Origin: Neckera pumila
Lineage: Eukaryota; Streptophyta; Bryopsida; Hypnales; Neckeraceae
NCBI GenBank assembly: GCA_963969595.1
Contig: OZ018411.1
Coordinates: 7,628,501-7,692,500, forward strand
Length of the DNA: 64,000 nt
Direction of reading: 5' to 3'
Of the stretch, positions 48,177-61,111 are shown piece by piece (positions within the stretch are counted from its first letter, which is position 1; the number at the start of each line of letters is the position of its first letter). The position numbers were made by a program, and so were the translations under genes. The notes below the pieces were generated by a model. The model was not told the origin of the DNA, did not search any database, and saw only the letters and a list, made by a program, of their open reading frames with translations.

Positions 48177-48394
48177 CTAAATTTTTAAATTTTTCTTAAA
48201 CATAAGATATTTAAATCATCAATTGAATGAAGAATGGTTATTACATTCTCATAAATCATTTAAAAGTATTGTTTCTCTAAATCATCAACATCTCTCTTTT
48301 ATTTCAATGTTTTTGTTGCCTGAATCATAAATCAATACATGTTCCGTAAATTTTGGACCTTTGTGAGTTTGTGTAAACATCATGCCACAATTAT

Positions 48395-50243
48395 TGGTGC
48401 CGGAATCACACATCTGAATCACTGACCACGTCGTTAATGACATGGTACACTTTACCATCCCTGAATCGATCATTTATATGTTCTTTCTAAATTCGAACAG
48501 ATTATCAAAATTTACATACGAGGACAAAACCACCAACCTGATCGGATTCAGAATTACCATCCATCCAAGCTAGATTTGGAAGTTCCAGTTTCCTGAACTA
48601 CTCATGATCGATTCATCCCAGCAGAAATGCCGACTGCAACACTTGGAAGTGCTAGACTACGGGCCTGCCGGCGCTAGGCTTGCCTTTGGAACCTCGCAAG
48701 GGTCAACACAGAGCAATCTAGACCTCCACTTGTGCAGCCCACATTTGTAAGGCACGAAAGCTGACGTCCAGGCGCTTTCACAAAGCCCAACGTAACGTTC
48801 TGCAGTAAGAATATCCTTAAAAAATAATAAAAAGTCACTGTATGTGCATGGGAACATAGCATTACGCTACGGCTAGATGTGAGCATGCGTTCACCTTGCT
48901 TACCTCCGCCCTGGACACGCTCCTACCCGGCAGTCCGTCGTGTGGAGCGCGTGAGGCCCCGACCCAGCACTCGCACCACGAACTTGGTGAGTTGGTGGGA
49001 TTCTTTCCACCTGAGCTACAATCCAAGGTCCGTGCCTGTACGGTTTAGGTCCTGTGCCTGCACGGGTGCGCTCGCCGACTGTACGTGTGCACGAAACGGC
49101 GCTCTCAAAGGACCGGCCGGATTCGTCAGCGTGGCTTCGATTGCCGTTTTATTTCTGAGCGCAAACGAAAAATTCAATCCAAAATAAGAAGCGAACAGAG
49201 GACCACACTACCCCACCAAGATCCGCCAGGGGGGAGGGCCACGTACGACACGACACGGACAGACTTAAAAGTCCTCAATAGGGATCGAAAGGATCATATT
49301 ATGTTCGGCTTTCCCCTTTTTCGGCATAGTTCTGTGGCTACATGCAATTCACCTGTGAATGTTTAGTACTGCAATGGACTTTACATCCTGCGAAAGCGCT
49401 GCAAAAGCCTAGAGTGAAGCGAACCGGCCTGCTGCTGATAATGTTCACACCCAGCCACACGTTACGGATCCGGCGTCGTGAAGGAATCTCGTCGCGACGA
49501 AGGCATACCCTCGATCAAACCGCTCTAATCTTACCTCATGCATGGGGTCCCTACTATAATTTCACTGTGACACGAGTTTGCATGTGTGACAAGTGCGCTG
49601 CAGTCAATTGAATTGTGGCAAGTGTGTGGCTATTCTAGACTGGTTTAGGGTCAGAGGGCAGAATGAAGAGCTGGAGTGTAAGTTTACGAATTCACAGAGC
49701 TGCAATCGGATGAGATCAAAATGGGCACGTGCTCGTGAAATTCCCCATTACACAGTAATTAAGAGGTGATTAAGTGGTGACATAGCCGGAATCCTTTCGA
49801 TTATGCGTTGACATGGACCTCGTCGAACATTTGATTCAGTCCACTTGACTCATCTTGATCCTCAGATTCTTAAAATGCTAACTTCAAGTAGCCGAGTTGG
49901 CATATTATTTCATGCAAAATATGTCGTATGTGATTGTCGTCGTGTACGTACAGTAGCGCCTCACAAAGCACATTTTTAATTCAACAATATCTGATTTCGA
50001 GACCAATTTCAAAGAGAAAGCAAACGTATAAATGACATCCTCTGTACGATCAAAGTCGTGGTCGTACAAGGTTGGTACGGCGCGAATACTTCTCGAAGGG
50101 AGCGCTAAGTGTTGACTAACGAGTGATCAGCACGCAGGTTTGCAAATATGGTGAGGAATTAAGAGGTCCTCGACCTTAGGACTGCCTGTTCGGAGACTCT
50201 CCTCTCATCTCGAGATTGGTTCGAGGTTTCATTCGACGCAGCA
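48395..50243 (+). repeat. Duplicated 5' flank of FRO copy 3
   Basis: Begins with TGCCGGAATCACACA and GTTAATGACATGGTACAC, matching 29650-29715, and continues collinearly with copy 2 minus its insertions up to the ATG. Least interrupted version of the flank. Confidence 0.7.
50027..50032 (+). promoter_or_regulatory. Candidate TATA box, FRO copy 3
   Basis: TATAAA 217 bp before the ATG, at the position equivalent to the boxes of copies 1 and 2. Confidence 0.45.
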
Positions 50244-53200
50244 ATGGCAGCAGCCGTCATGAAGTCCGGTCTCTCATCTGCAAGCGGGACACCGCGATGG
50301 GTGATGCCGGTCAAGCACCTCCTGTGGGGGTTTGCGTGGCTGATCACAGCATTCTACGCATTTGTATGGATCAGCATGCCTGATGAGAAGGTTGGCTATA
50401 AGTTTTCCGACAAAATGTACTACGCTTTCGAAAAGAACAAGCAGTGGGGAGGTGCTGGTAAGCTAGCTGTTCCAACTGACTTGATTTCCTGAGTTTAGAA
50501 CCTCTGACATTCATGGAACTGACAGATTTCAGTTGAATTGGCGCCCTTTCAGTTGTCCGACTGAAATTGCCGTTCAGTTGTTGAGACAGCATGAAGAAAC
50601 CAACAGTCGGATGCTGTTTCAACCATCTACCACGTTGAATCAACTTCCCACGGTTGGTTTTAACTTAGACAGTGTATATATGCTGTTTGAACAGGCGGTT
50701 CCACTACTGTAGTGTGGTCGGGTCTGTACGGACCAGTCGCAGTTTCTAGAGCGCTAGGAAGTTGGACTTCACAGCTTGCAGCTCTGGGCTTTCGGAATAC
50801 GGTGGTTTTACTCACGTGACCATTCCATGTTAGATTGAGTGTGTGCTGAGGCCAGGTTGCCTCTTGGTGTCTTTCTTACAATGTCCTATCCAGGCAGCAT
50901 GCCCGCATCCATGAATTTAGACTATCATCGCTGACAGCAAGGTCCGTGCAAGAAAACATTCAATACACACCTGTAAGTCCTGCTGATGTCATGGTAATTG
51001 GAACGTCAATTTCTAAATTTTGGATTGTTGGCGAGTTTAGCGCTTTCCAAGGTTGGCCCTTTGAAGACTAATTTAAGCTTTTCGCACCAACTCTAGTTTA
51101 AGAGCTTTGTGCTGTAAGATTGTCAAACAAATTAATTTGGCGGTGTGGATGGCTGGATCGTGCTCAGATAACGAAACTGACCTTTTCGTCGATGCGATGA
51201 CGTCGAAGTAGGGACCTAGTACAGTGCAGTGCTTTGATTGAACTCTTTAAAGTTGATTCATTGGCTTGCTTCAACACTGAAAATTTAATGAGCGTCGTTC
51301 TGGCTTGGTCTGCAGGGCAAGTCTTGGTTCGGTTTTCAGCACCAATTCTGCTGTTGGCAATTGTCGCATGCGTGTCTCTTGAACTTGACAAAGCCTATCC
51401 CACTAGGTGACGTTCCCCCAGTAGCCCGTTCTCTCTCCTGTACAATTAACAGTTCATTACATAAAGTTTCCTAAGTCCTGAAACTGATGAGTTTGGTTCT
51501 CTCAGTCTGTATTGTAGAATGACTGTCACGTTTGGAGATGACACACTGACTCACGTACTGCTGATCAATTTGCTCCCTGCAGACGGAAGGCATCAAAGCA
51601 AAGGAACGGATGGCTGAGGCGGGTGTGGGATGGTTTGTTTACGCAGCCGCTGGTGGTGAGGGGACCAATGGGCATGATGAACGCCGCAGAAATCGTGGGC
51701 TTTGCCATGGTGCTCTTTGTTGTCTTATGGCAATTCTGGAAGTATACAATCGACTACTTCAAGGAAATCGATGCTGGAGAGGTCGAAGTTGACGATCCCA
51801 AATACACCCAGTAAGTCCCACGTACAGCTAGAATTTGCCATCCGACTTGGTCAAATTCAACAGTTCGAGTCTTGCGTGCATGTCTAGAATTCTGTGCACG
51901 CTGCCATATATTTAAACCATTTCTGTTCTTGATCTGGGTAACTGACTGTTTGGGGACCATGAAATGTTGCAGTGCAATGTTGAAATTCGAGTACATAGCG
52001 TTGATGCTGGGATGGGTGTCGATGATTCCTATTGCTCTGCTGTTTCTGCCTGTCACAAGGGGCTCTCCAATCCTCAAGTTGATTGACATCCCTTTCGAGC
52101 ATGCTGTCAAGCATCATGTTTGGCTCGGGCACTTGACGCTCATCCTTGTCGTAGCTCATGGTGTTGCTTACGGTATCTACTACGGTGTCATGAACGAAGC
52201 GCATCTTGTAAGCAACCCGACAAACATGAGTAATTGTATCTGTCTCGATGAAGCCAAGTCTGTCGAGATCAATTTTTATCACTATGCATGCGTGCATGAG
52301 ATTTTTGTACAATGGCTAAGTAGGACGGCTGTAGATTAATGGCATGCTAGTGAGTAGAGAACATGTTTGAGGAGTGGCCTGCACACTAAGTCAGTGCATG
52401 AATGCAACGTTAACCGAATATAGTACGAGTAATATACTAGTTGCTGGCAGTTATGTTCTCTTCCCAAAATTGGCAAGTCTGACTGCAACTGTGATACTGT
52501 CGTTTGCAGTTTGTGAAATGGCAGAAATATGGAATTGCCAATCTTCCTGGTGTGATTGCAGTAATTGCCGGAATTTTCATGTGGCCGACGTCTCTAGCGT
52601 GGGTCCGACGACGTCACTTCAACCTCTTCTTCAGCGTGCACCAGTTGTACATCATTTTCTTTGCGTTTGCAGCGTATCACCTGGGCGGTTATCTGACGGG
52701 TTATTTCCTCGCCGGACCACTTCTGTTTTTCATCGACCGATTTCTGCGCTTCCTGCAGTCGAGGAGGTCCATCCGGGGGGTCAAAGCCAGAGTACTCCCA
52801 ACTGGCATCGTCGAGTTGAAGCTACCCGTGTCCCCGGGCAACTCGTACAATCCCTTGAGCTTCATGTTCGTCAACCTCCGCGGCTTGGCGATATTGCATT
52901 GGCATCCTTTCAGCACTGCCTCGACGCCGCTGGACAACACCAAGTACATGTCCGTCTTGATCAAACCACTCGGCGACTGGACGGAAAGTCTTCGCAAGGC
53001 AATTGACGACAATAAAGCCAATCGCCACAGCCCAGAGAGTTCAGGAGGAAAGTGCCCAATCTCACTGCAACTGTTCGCCGAAGGTCCATACGGCCATGAG
53101 TCCAACTACTTCCTCGAGTACAAGCATCTGCTCCTGGTGGCTGGTGGAATCGGCGTGACGCCGTTCATGGCCATTATCACAGACATTCTCTATCGACACC

Positions 53201-54294
53201 AGCGTGACGAGGTCGGGCTGCCGACGACAGTGGACTTGATTTGGTGCGTGAAGACTCGTTCCGAACTGAATGCATTCAAAGACCAGTTCTGCGACCCTGC
53301 ACGAATCTTCACCAACTACGGGTCCCGAGACTCGGAGTTTCGGGTGAACGTCAAGATCTTCCTCACCGCGGAGAAGTCGGGTGCCGAACCTATCGCGTCC
53401 AAGGGCATGGACGAGGTCAGCTTTGAATTACAAGAGAAAGGTGCGGACAACAACGACTTCGTAGACATTCCGACTGCCAACGGAAACACGGGTCACACCG
53501 GTCCGTGGAGAGGTGTGGAGAAAGGGGGCAGTGGGAGCAATCTCATGCTGTTCGCAGGCGTGACAGCTGCCGCGTGCCTCGGACTGACGCTGTTTCTGGC
53601 GTTGTTCCGAGTGTATGTGTACCTTCCGAACACCGACATCGTGGAATACACGCATGAACTTGCTAATTACTACGACGTCAGTCTCTTCTTACTCACAATC
53701 GCCATCGCCGTCATCATCTTCGGCGGGGCGGTTGTGTACGGCGCCAAGCTTGGTTCGAAGTTCTTGTCCAAATCATCTACTGCGACGGATCAAAGCCGCG
53801 AGCTTCAGATGGTCCAAGACAAACTTCATGGTGCAGACATCGAGGAGACCGGGCGCCTGGAAACGCTTCTGGACCGCAGTACCATTGTCATCGGCAGGCG
53901 CCCCAACTTCACTGGTAAGATTAAATCCATGATCCCTTCTCGCCTGATCAAATGCATGAATATTATGACTGATAATCTTGATTAATCCTATATACGAGTT
54001 CGTCTTTTAGGGGTACTTATTCCTGTGCTGCATCATGTCAATGCTGCAGAAAGTGTCATTTTATTACTTGAAACTTACGTCCAAATTCTCATGTTGTGTG
54101 TGTTCGCAGAGGTGATGGGTGAGGTCCGTAACCTGAATGACAACTTCGGCGGGGCGGAAGTGGGAGTGTTGGTGTGCGGACCGGAGACGCTAGCGTGCAC
54201 TGTGGCCGAACTGTGTCGATCAATGAATTTCAGACAATTGTGGAGCAATAGTACCACCCAATTCCACTATCACTCCGTCACCTTCGATCTTTGA
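50244..54294 (+). CDS. FRO: Ferric reductase oxidase (FRO), tandem copy 3, six exons
   Basis: Third intact FRO paralogue. Exons: 50244-50457, 51316-51406, 51583-51810, 51973-52207, 52510-53914, 54110-54294; 785 residues. It is the most divergent copy in its 5' half: exon 1 has MPDEKVGYKFSDKMYY, exon 2 has QVLVRFSAPILLL where the others have ADLLLYSAPILVL, exon 4 has KHHVWLGH (an extra His in place of Tyr225) and exon 5 begins with KYGIANLPGVIAVIAG. Exon 3 is identical to copy 1. From the middle of exon 5 to the stop it is nearly identical to both others. All cofactor motifs are intact. Same pathway role as the other copies: reductive iron or copper uptake or compartment metal supply. Localisation cannot be told from the sequence. 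Confidence 0.94.
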
Positions 54295-54700
54295 ATGAAC
54301 GACTGGAGTACATCCTGCTTCTATCGGGCGGTACCATCCCTCTTAACGCCTGAGTACAGCATCATGGGCCTGATCGATCACAGCAGCATAATTGTATGTG
54401 CACATGCGTGGGACCTACCTTGCTTGGAGGTTCCAATGGCATGTAGTGTAGGGAGAAGTTTTTGTGTTGCTTGTTATGTACTGTGCACTGTCTCGTAACA
54501 GGTTGTCACGATTATCATGGCAGAGATGTTACCTCTTCCTGTTTTGTTTCGAGCCCAGTCTTCCGCTCCTGAAAGCTTTACAAGTAGATTTGAATAATTG
54601 GTAGCTATTCTCAAAACTGCATGTACAAATTCAAGTCACGAGGGCTTGTTTCGATTTGCGAAGCCCGAATTACTGACTTCAGGGTTTTGCAGAGAAAAAA
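54295..54700 (+). repeat. Duplicated 3' flank of FRO copy 3
   Basis: Similar to 12108-12520 and 36680-37130 (TGGGCCTGATCGATCACAGC, CAGGTTGTCACGATTATCAT) but clearly more diverged than the gene end just before it. Similarity stops near 54700. Confidence 0.65.
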
Positions 54701-55450
54701 TCTTTTTTCATCTCCCAGAAATCACATATGTGTGCACTGTTAAGTGATAAATAGCATCTTCCGCCATATAAGCAGTCGTTTTTTTTCTTCCTAGTATACC
54801 CCGCCTCCAACTCAAATTGCAGTGCCTTTAGAAACCTGTTGCTCATATGCCACAACTAGGAGTAAGTGCATGCTAATGTGTCAGTTTGAGCTCTGTAAGC
54901 AATTTGGGTTGATGCTACACGTGAAATTAAGAGATCATTAGCAAATTGAAGACACTTCATTTGCTTCAGATTGAGTGAGCCAGATAATGAAAGTGTGAGC
55001 TTTCACAATGGATTCATTGTGCATAGACGAAAACTTAGTAGAAGATCACAAATCATGACTATTTAAGCACAGTAGTTTTATTAAAGAAATAAACACATCT
55101 GGCATTCATGGTTTGAATTTGACAATGCATGGACTCTTGTTCATCCACGAACATAATCGTCACAGAATGCCGCACTGTGAAAAAGTTGAGACCATCTCAA
55201 GTCCACATTTCACTTCCATCCCTGATTGTGCACCCAATATTGTCTCTTGTGAAATCCAATGGGCATTCTCACTCCGAATGATGATTTTGAATCCCTCCTC
55301 TATCCATTTATCCTTCAAACATAGCAGTTGCACATAGCGTGGTGTCCTTGCAAGGTGCTGTCGCCTTATAATGTGAAAGCTTACAAGGATGCGACCTGAA
55401 GACAAGATTTGGCGAGCACAAAATAATAACTGTAACATTTTCCTTCTGCG
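54701..55450. other. Between FRO copy 3 and the S26-like gene; no gene seen
   Basis: Probably contains the 3' UTR of the minus-strand S26-like gene. Opposed short frames at 55113-55438 have no recognisable domain. Confidence 0.45.
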
Positions 55451-57778
55451 CTACTCATTGTTTATGAGTTCTTCGACATCAAGCTCAACCGCCAAAACAG
55501 GAGAATCATCATACCTAGCGTTCTTACTGCAAAAAAACAAAACAAGCAAAGCAAAACAGGGAATTAATTAGAACGACATAAACAGATCTCGTATGCTTAG
55601 CGATGTCATGCCCCCAAGCAGAAGTTCACTAGTTGGATGCGAACCAAAAGTGCATTGTTCATCACATTCAGTTCAACACGGATATGTTGCATAACTGCCC
55701 TCTACAAATTGGAACGAAAGGCAGCAACTTCCATTCAAAGTACCTATTCTCAACAAAACCATGATCAACGGCGGAGCGGCTGTGATATATAGCCCTCCCA
55801 GTGATATTACGCAAATGTAGTGGGCCAAAACTCCGACTATCAAATGCATCCTGCACAAGAGTCCATGGTACGGTCTGAAGTTCAGTAGAATCGCCGAAAT
55901 AGCTCTTCGGTCCAATTAATAGAAAAAAGAACTCAAGACACGGAATGCTTACATATGCCCAGACACGACAAGAGAGTTAAATTTGTAGTCAAAGACTAGC
56001 ATCACAGCAAGAACTCATCTATAAACATGGATTTAAAATTCTCACTGCAAATCCTACGTGCAACCTTTTCGATTACAGGCAAAGCAAGCTTGGTGCATCT
56101 CATCATTTCAAAATCGGGAGCACAATCTGACAGTCAAAATGCACGAAAGCTCTACAACAAGGTGCCGGCGAGGCAAATATGTCCATACCGGTACCTTGGG
56201 GCTTAAGTTTTCATTGTCACAAAGCACCCAACAGGTTCCAGGGGCCAGATGGAAATGCTCGTCGCCAGGATCAGAGAATTCCATCTCCTCTCCTTCCAAT
56301 GCTGCAACCCTACGCACAAGTTCGCGTTCTGGGTTTTGCGGATCTCTCAACATGACAGTATCCCCTACAAATACACATCTGTGCACTTTCGACAACATAG
56401 ACATCAACCATTTGTGAAAAAACCCGTAATCAACAAAAGAACTTTAAGTTCAGATCTCAGCACCTGCAGAGAACTTGTTTCTGAAGTACAATAATGCAAC
56501 TTACTCCTGAAGCGCACGATACAAGGTATTTGAACAGTCAAACTTCCCTGATTGATTAAGGTAGAGGATACTAAAACCTGAGCCCGTCTCCAATACCGAC
56601 CTTTGTTCCCATCAACAACTCATCTATCCCTACACTTGATGGTCTTTCAATTAGCAAGCTAGGTTTAAGTATGACTTAACTAAAGGTCTATGGCCACTGA
56701 TCTTCGAATGGAAAAAGGTTCTGTGCTGTCGCTTATACCTTAACCTTCATTGGCTCCCTCTGAAATAGTAGAAAGTCGCAGCAAATATTAAGAAAGGTTC
56801 AACGAACAAGAAATACTCTCCTATGCACTCAGAAAAGGAAAAAAAATCCAAGGAATATATCACCTCGGGTTCGGTCGTGGAAGGGAACGGATGAGCAATG
56901 TCTCTCCCTGACAGGCAAATGTAGGAGACACTTCTTTGCCATTCATGAGACGTTTGAAGGTGAGACGGCCTGTGATAACTTCTTGTAGATATGCTCATAA
57001 ATTTCTGTCTCGTGAATATCCCCTACTTCATAGCTCTACAGCCATCACGATTAAAACATAGATGTCAGCGAACAGCTGTATAGTCAGTCAACTTATCAGA
57101 ATTCTAGATGAAAAGATGGATTCTTCGTTTCAAAAATTTGTTTCTTTGAAAGTCATTCACGAGGTCATTCATCAGCCAAATTCATTAGCCGACTCACATT
57201 CCACGGTTAACTTCTGAAAGACCAAGGATTCATGGTTTTAGAATGACCAATCCTTCTGTGAAAAGAAAAGAATTCAGTAGGGGCCAAACTTGATATCGCC
57301 AGAATCAGTGAAGAATATCGCATGTCTTGGTCAAACAATAAGTAAAAATTAAGCAAAAGAAGTCTCCATGTGACGTGCTCAAAACTGCGAAATAAACATG
57401 AAACTTCTTGAACTTTTAAAGGTTAAACCCCAACGAAGCCAAGCTTTCCAAGGCTTGACTTCGCAATCATGAAGAACTTTCGTATCGAACACCTAAAACA
57501 GGCATCTCTTCTTGATATACCGGTAAGGAATGGGATCCGATCAACTGGAAGACAGCAACTCGTGATATGAGTGTGTGAACGATCAACATGGGATGCCACT
57601 TGACGATGCCTCGGGGTACAGTAGAGATAATAATGCAAACTTCAAAAACTCAAAGAAGGATACGAAACACAGGAGCTGCCATTGTAGAATTGAAGGAATA
57701 GAATACCCTGATACTCTGTTGCACAGAAGACCTAATCCGCGTGAGGAAGTAGCGAGCCCAGGAAAATGGAGAGCCCAT
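55451..57778 (-). CDS. Peptidase S26-like protein (signal-peptidase/IMP fold), five exons, probably non-catalytic
   Basis: Exons in coding order on the minus strand: 57778-57664, 56993-56864, 56378-56195, 55850-55744, 55526-55451; total 612 nt, 203 residues, all joins GT-AG with matching phases. The ATG at 57778 has an in-frame TGA 27 nt upstream. From memory it follows the ~205-residue plant S26-like family of Arabidopsis At2g31140 throughout: GRLTF and ETLLIRSLP in exon 2, VFVGDTVMLRDP and VRRVAALEG in exon 3, DSRSFGP with AVDHG in exon 4, and an acidic DDSPVLAVELDVEEL tail in exon 5. S26 enzymes use Ser in a PSMxPT box and Lys in a KR box. Here these read KEVSPT and VRR, so both catalytic residues appear replaced. 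The weakest join is the exon 1 donor (GTATCC). A role in mitochondrial or other membranes is inference only. Confidence 0.88.
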
Positions 57779-58180
57779 AGCCAATTGTGCAATCTCCAGC
57801 GCTCAGCAAGCCGCCATTTTCAGAATGCAATTCAAGGCCTCCAGGTGCGCGTCATCAAGATCTCGGTGCTCTTCCTCGAAACTAAACCCCCGAAACATGA
57901 GCTCTAAAGAGCGGGACTAGCTACTGTACAACTCTGTCACAAAAGGAAAAATTGAATTCTGCATCACATGAAGAGTGTAAGTTTCGAAAGAAAGGAAGAG
58001 CTTCACAGGAGAATCAGGGAGCTGGATCTGAATATTGAAGAATCCTGCAGGGGAGGCAGAAAGATCTTTCCGGAACGGACAGAGATACCCATGTCGACGA
58101 CCGGTCACCGCCGGTGGAGGCAGTCTCGTGAACAAGGCGTAACCGGCTGTTGCCTCCATGTTTCCAGAGTTGGTAATGCC
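57779..58180 (-). other. Probable 5' leader/promoter of the S26-like gene
   Basis: GC-richer than its surroundings, directly upstream of the ATG at 57778. Contains an 80-codon minus-strand frame (58159-57917) that could be an upstream ORF or chance; no domain recognised. Confidence 0.4.
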
Positions 58181-58529
58181 CTTCTTTGAGTTCGGTTCAG
58201 GGTCCGGGAAATTTCTGAGGATTATCAGCTAGTTTCCTCTAATTTCCATACTGGACCGGTTTCTCAAGTACTGAGTCCGGTTATTTTCTCTCTTTTTCTC
58301 TCTTTTCTATTTAAAACAGAATTTTTAGAACTTTTCCACCGGTTTTTTAGCTGATGTTTTCAAATCACAACCGGGTTTTTTTCAATTCAACCGGCTAACT
58401 TGTAACTAGTTGCCGGTTGTTCCCGGACATTGGTTTGGTTATACGGAGTACATGAAATCACACGTCTACTATAAGTTGTAAATTTTCAACCTTTCTTATA
58501 AAATTTAGAAATTACTGTGAATTTCTTAA

Positions 58530-58860
58530 ACCCTAAAGGACCAAGGTGATTTTCCTATCAAAAACCACTCAAAATTGTCATTTCTATTGCGAAGAGAAAA
58601 GAATTTTAACTTCTAAAGGACCAGACTGCGTTTTTTGGCAATATTACTTTTTTGGGTAGGTACATTAGTACATGTGAGTGGAGATTTAGCTCATTTAGGT
58701 TCAAATTTTTTTACAAGGTGTGCACGAGGAATATCTTCCATGAGCACAAATTTTTTTTGGATTTCAATATAAACATAAAAAGTTATAATGCAAAAGGTTG
58801 TTTGTTTCTCAACTAGGGCAGTAAAGGCAGGCATGTTTATACTACAGACAAAATTTTCAA
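58530..58860 (+). mobile_element. Fragments of TTAA-family left ends
   Basis: Two successive left ends each follow TTAA: 58526-58529 then ACCCTAAAGGACC, and 58606-58609 then CTTCTAAAGGACC. The second continues with GTTTTTTGGCAATATTAC and the family body, then fades near 58860. No right terminus seen. Likely a nested or truncated pair. Confidence 0.45.
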
Positions 58861-59868
58861 AAAGTGTCCACCACATAAGGGCACTTCAATGGGTAGGTTA
58901 TCCCAACATGTGCTTTATAGGTCCAAAATTGGGTTGGACTGACATATTACAGCAGAACTAAATGCATCCACTGCCACATTTTGGGAATGTAATTAAGGCA
59001 GTTGGGACAGCAACAGTCAGATGAAATGGACAATGTAACCACCACATCCAAGTTCATGCTCACAAGGCAATTCAAGAAATCAACCACCTGAAATTCCGGA
59101 GAAATGCAAGGGCAATTGAAAACAAGATTTCATGGTACAAATTCTCACCTCCTACATGCAAAGCACACTTTCTTTTTATATTTGAAATTAATCATAATGT
59201 TTGTAGATCAATGCTGAATTCTGGATTCTACTTGCACAACTTACCAAAAAAATTTCAAAATCTAGATTTCAAATGTACTCTATCACTGACATGAGTAATC
59301 AGCATCCAAACACAAAATTGAAGGCGGCCGTAAACAAGCCATGACCTACCACATCTAATTCACAGCTGCAAAAATTTAAGACAGCCACCAATTTTGTAAT
59401 GTCGTCAAGAAGGAGCACAGGGTCCGAAAGCAAGTTCGCAACTTTAGATAGCAAAGCAAACTTTCAATTTTGAGTCATAGATGGATTGGAGGTGGTGGAA
59501 GGGATCATTTGCTTTACCAAGGATTGAGAGTAAGTGTAGTATACCAGAAATCAGGAATTCTGATTTGAGCAAGGCTAACACCTACTCTCCATGCGGTTTA
59601 GCTTCAGTTGGAGTCCAAAACTAGGCAGGCAGTTTGAATTTTGTGATAGCTGAATCACAGTAGACAAGAGCTTCAGCCAATGTCACAAGTGAATCGGAGG
59701 GAGGACCTTTAGCCAATTTTAGGGTTGAATAAAAGGAAGGAGCTTCAGAAGGTGGCAGTCCGTTTCAATGCCCCATCATTGAAACTGTTCCTCTTTTGCA
59801 AGCACAAAATATTTTGAAGTTTATGCTTCAGCAAAGACAACGTGAGGCTAGTGACAACAAAAACTATC
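58861..59868. other. No gene seen
   Basis: Moderate GC, no long frame, no recognisable family. Confidence 0.5.
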
Positions 59869-59871
59869 ACT

Positions 59872-60142
59872 CACTATAAGAAACCCCCGTTTTAGGTAAC
59901 AAGCCCTAATTTTTTTATGACGGATTCTAGGTGATGTCAATGTTGACAACTCAAAATTTTTATGTCAACAAAAATGTACAACACAACATCAATATTGACA
60001 ATCCAATGTTTTTATGTCAACATAGATATTATGTTGTACATTTTTGTTGACATGAAACTTTTGAGTTGTCAACATTGACATCACCTAAAATCCTTTATAA
60101 TAAATTAGGACTTGTCACCTAAAACGGAGGTTTCTTATAGTG
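59872..60142. mobile_element. CACTA-like MITE, copy 2, with perfect target duplication
   Basis: 271 bp. Begins CACTATAAGAAACCCCCGTT and ends GGTTTCTTATAGTG, flanked by ACT on both sides (59869-59871, 60143-60145). CACTATAAGAAA ends and 3-bp duplications are typical of CACTA elements. About 90% like 21853-22120 by eye. Confidence 0.75.
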
Positions 60143-60145
60143 ACT

Positions 60146-61111
60146 GCTGCAAGAAACAAAATGCCAAGACTTCCAAGATTCCTCAAAGGAAAATGGGTAC
60201 GTCATCTGTCTACTCTTTTGTTGATGAATGTCGATTTGCATTGAGGTTCAGGAGAGGCTTCAAACTAGTGACTTTGCACTCCAATGTACACAAAAGTTAT
60301 GAGATACAAAGGAGATCAATGTGGTTTTCAAGGTCTAATCTGATCTAAATTGAGATTCTAGTACTACAGCCCTGTCACTTGGCATAGCAGCACTTCTTCT
60401 GAACATCAGACTAGAAGAAACAAAGAAGTCCAAAAATGCTTACCTCGTACTCACAGCTTGCAAGGGACGACAAGCCTCCATGATGGAGTGCCCGGATCGA
60501 TGCTAGCAGGTGCGCCGCCAAAGCTCAAGCTGCAGCTGCGACAAACGACACCAGCGCTGACGAGCTGGCACTCCCCGCATGGTGCACCTTAACTCCCAGT
60601 CCCAGTCCGGAGTACAACGAGCAAGGCGTTGATGAAGTGGACGGTGATGAGGACCTACGTTGGACGGGATCGGCCTTCACCAGAAACTTGCGCGGAAAAG
60701 ATGATCAAAAGATCGCGGCAGCAAAACGCGGTGAGAAGGGTGAACTTTAGACAACGCCGATGATCGCCAATTGCGATGCTGCTGGGGAGGCTGGAGCGTC
60801 GACGTTGCAGTCCAAACTCTGCGCAAACCTCCCACCTCGGCATGGATCAGCAACGGCCTTTATGCAACCGTGCATCAATCGATCTCCCACCGCACGGACC
60901 TCCCACCTTGGTGGACCTCCCTCTGCAGCAACTGACCTCCAATCTGCAGTTTTCAAGCAACTTCGCGGCAACCACGCAACGGGAAGATGATTAAGCGCAA
61001 CTCCAAAATGCTGCAGTCAGAGGCGATGGTCAAGCACTTCAAAGAAGGCTACCTCCGCTAGGGCTTCTCTTTCTTGCAGACAATGAAATCGAACTCAATG
61101 AACCAGGAGAA
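60146..61111. other. GC-richer DNA upstream of the piggyBac pseudogene
   Basis: Overlapping frames on both strands at 60655-60994 lack recognisable domains. CTCCCACC-type motifs repeat (60828-60935). Could be the 5' part or leader of the transposon. A possible splice acceptor TTCTTGCAG ends at 61079. Confidence 0.35.

Noticed and set aside
57917..58159. 80-codon minus-strand frame as the true start of the S26-like gene
   Set aside because: No in-frame splice to exon 2 was found that fits the family. The ATG at 57778 gives the expected N-terminal length and has an upstream in-frame stop.
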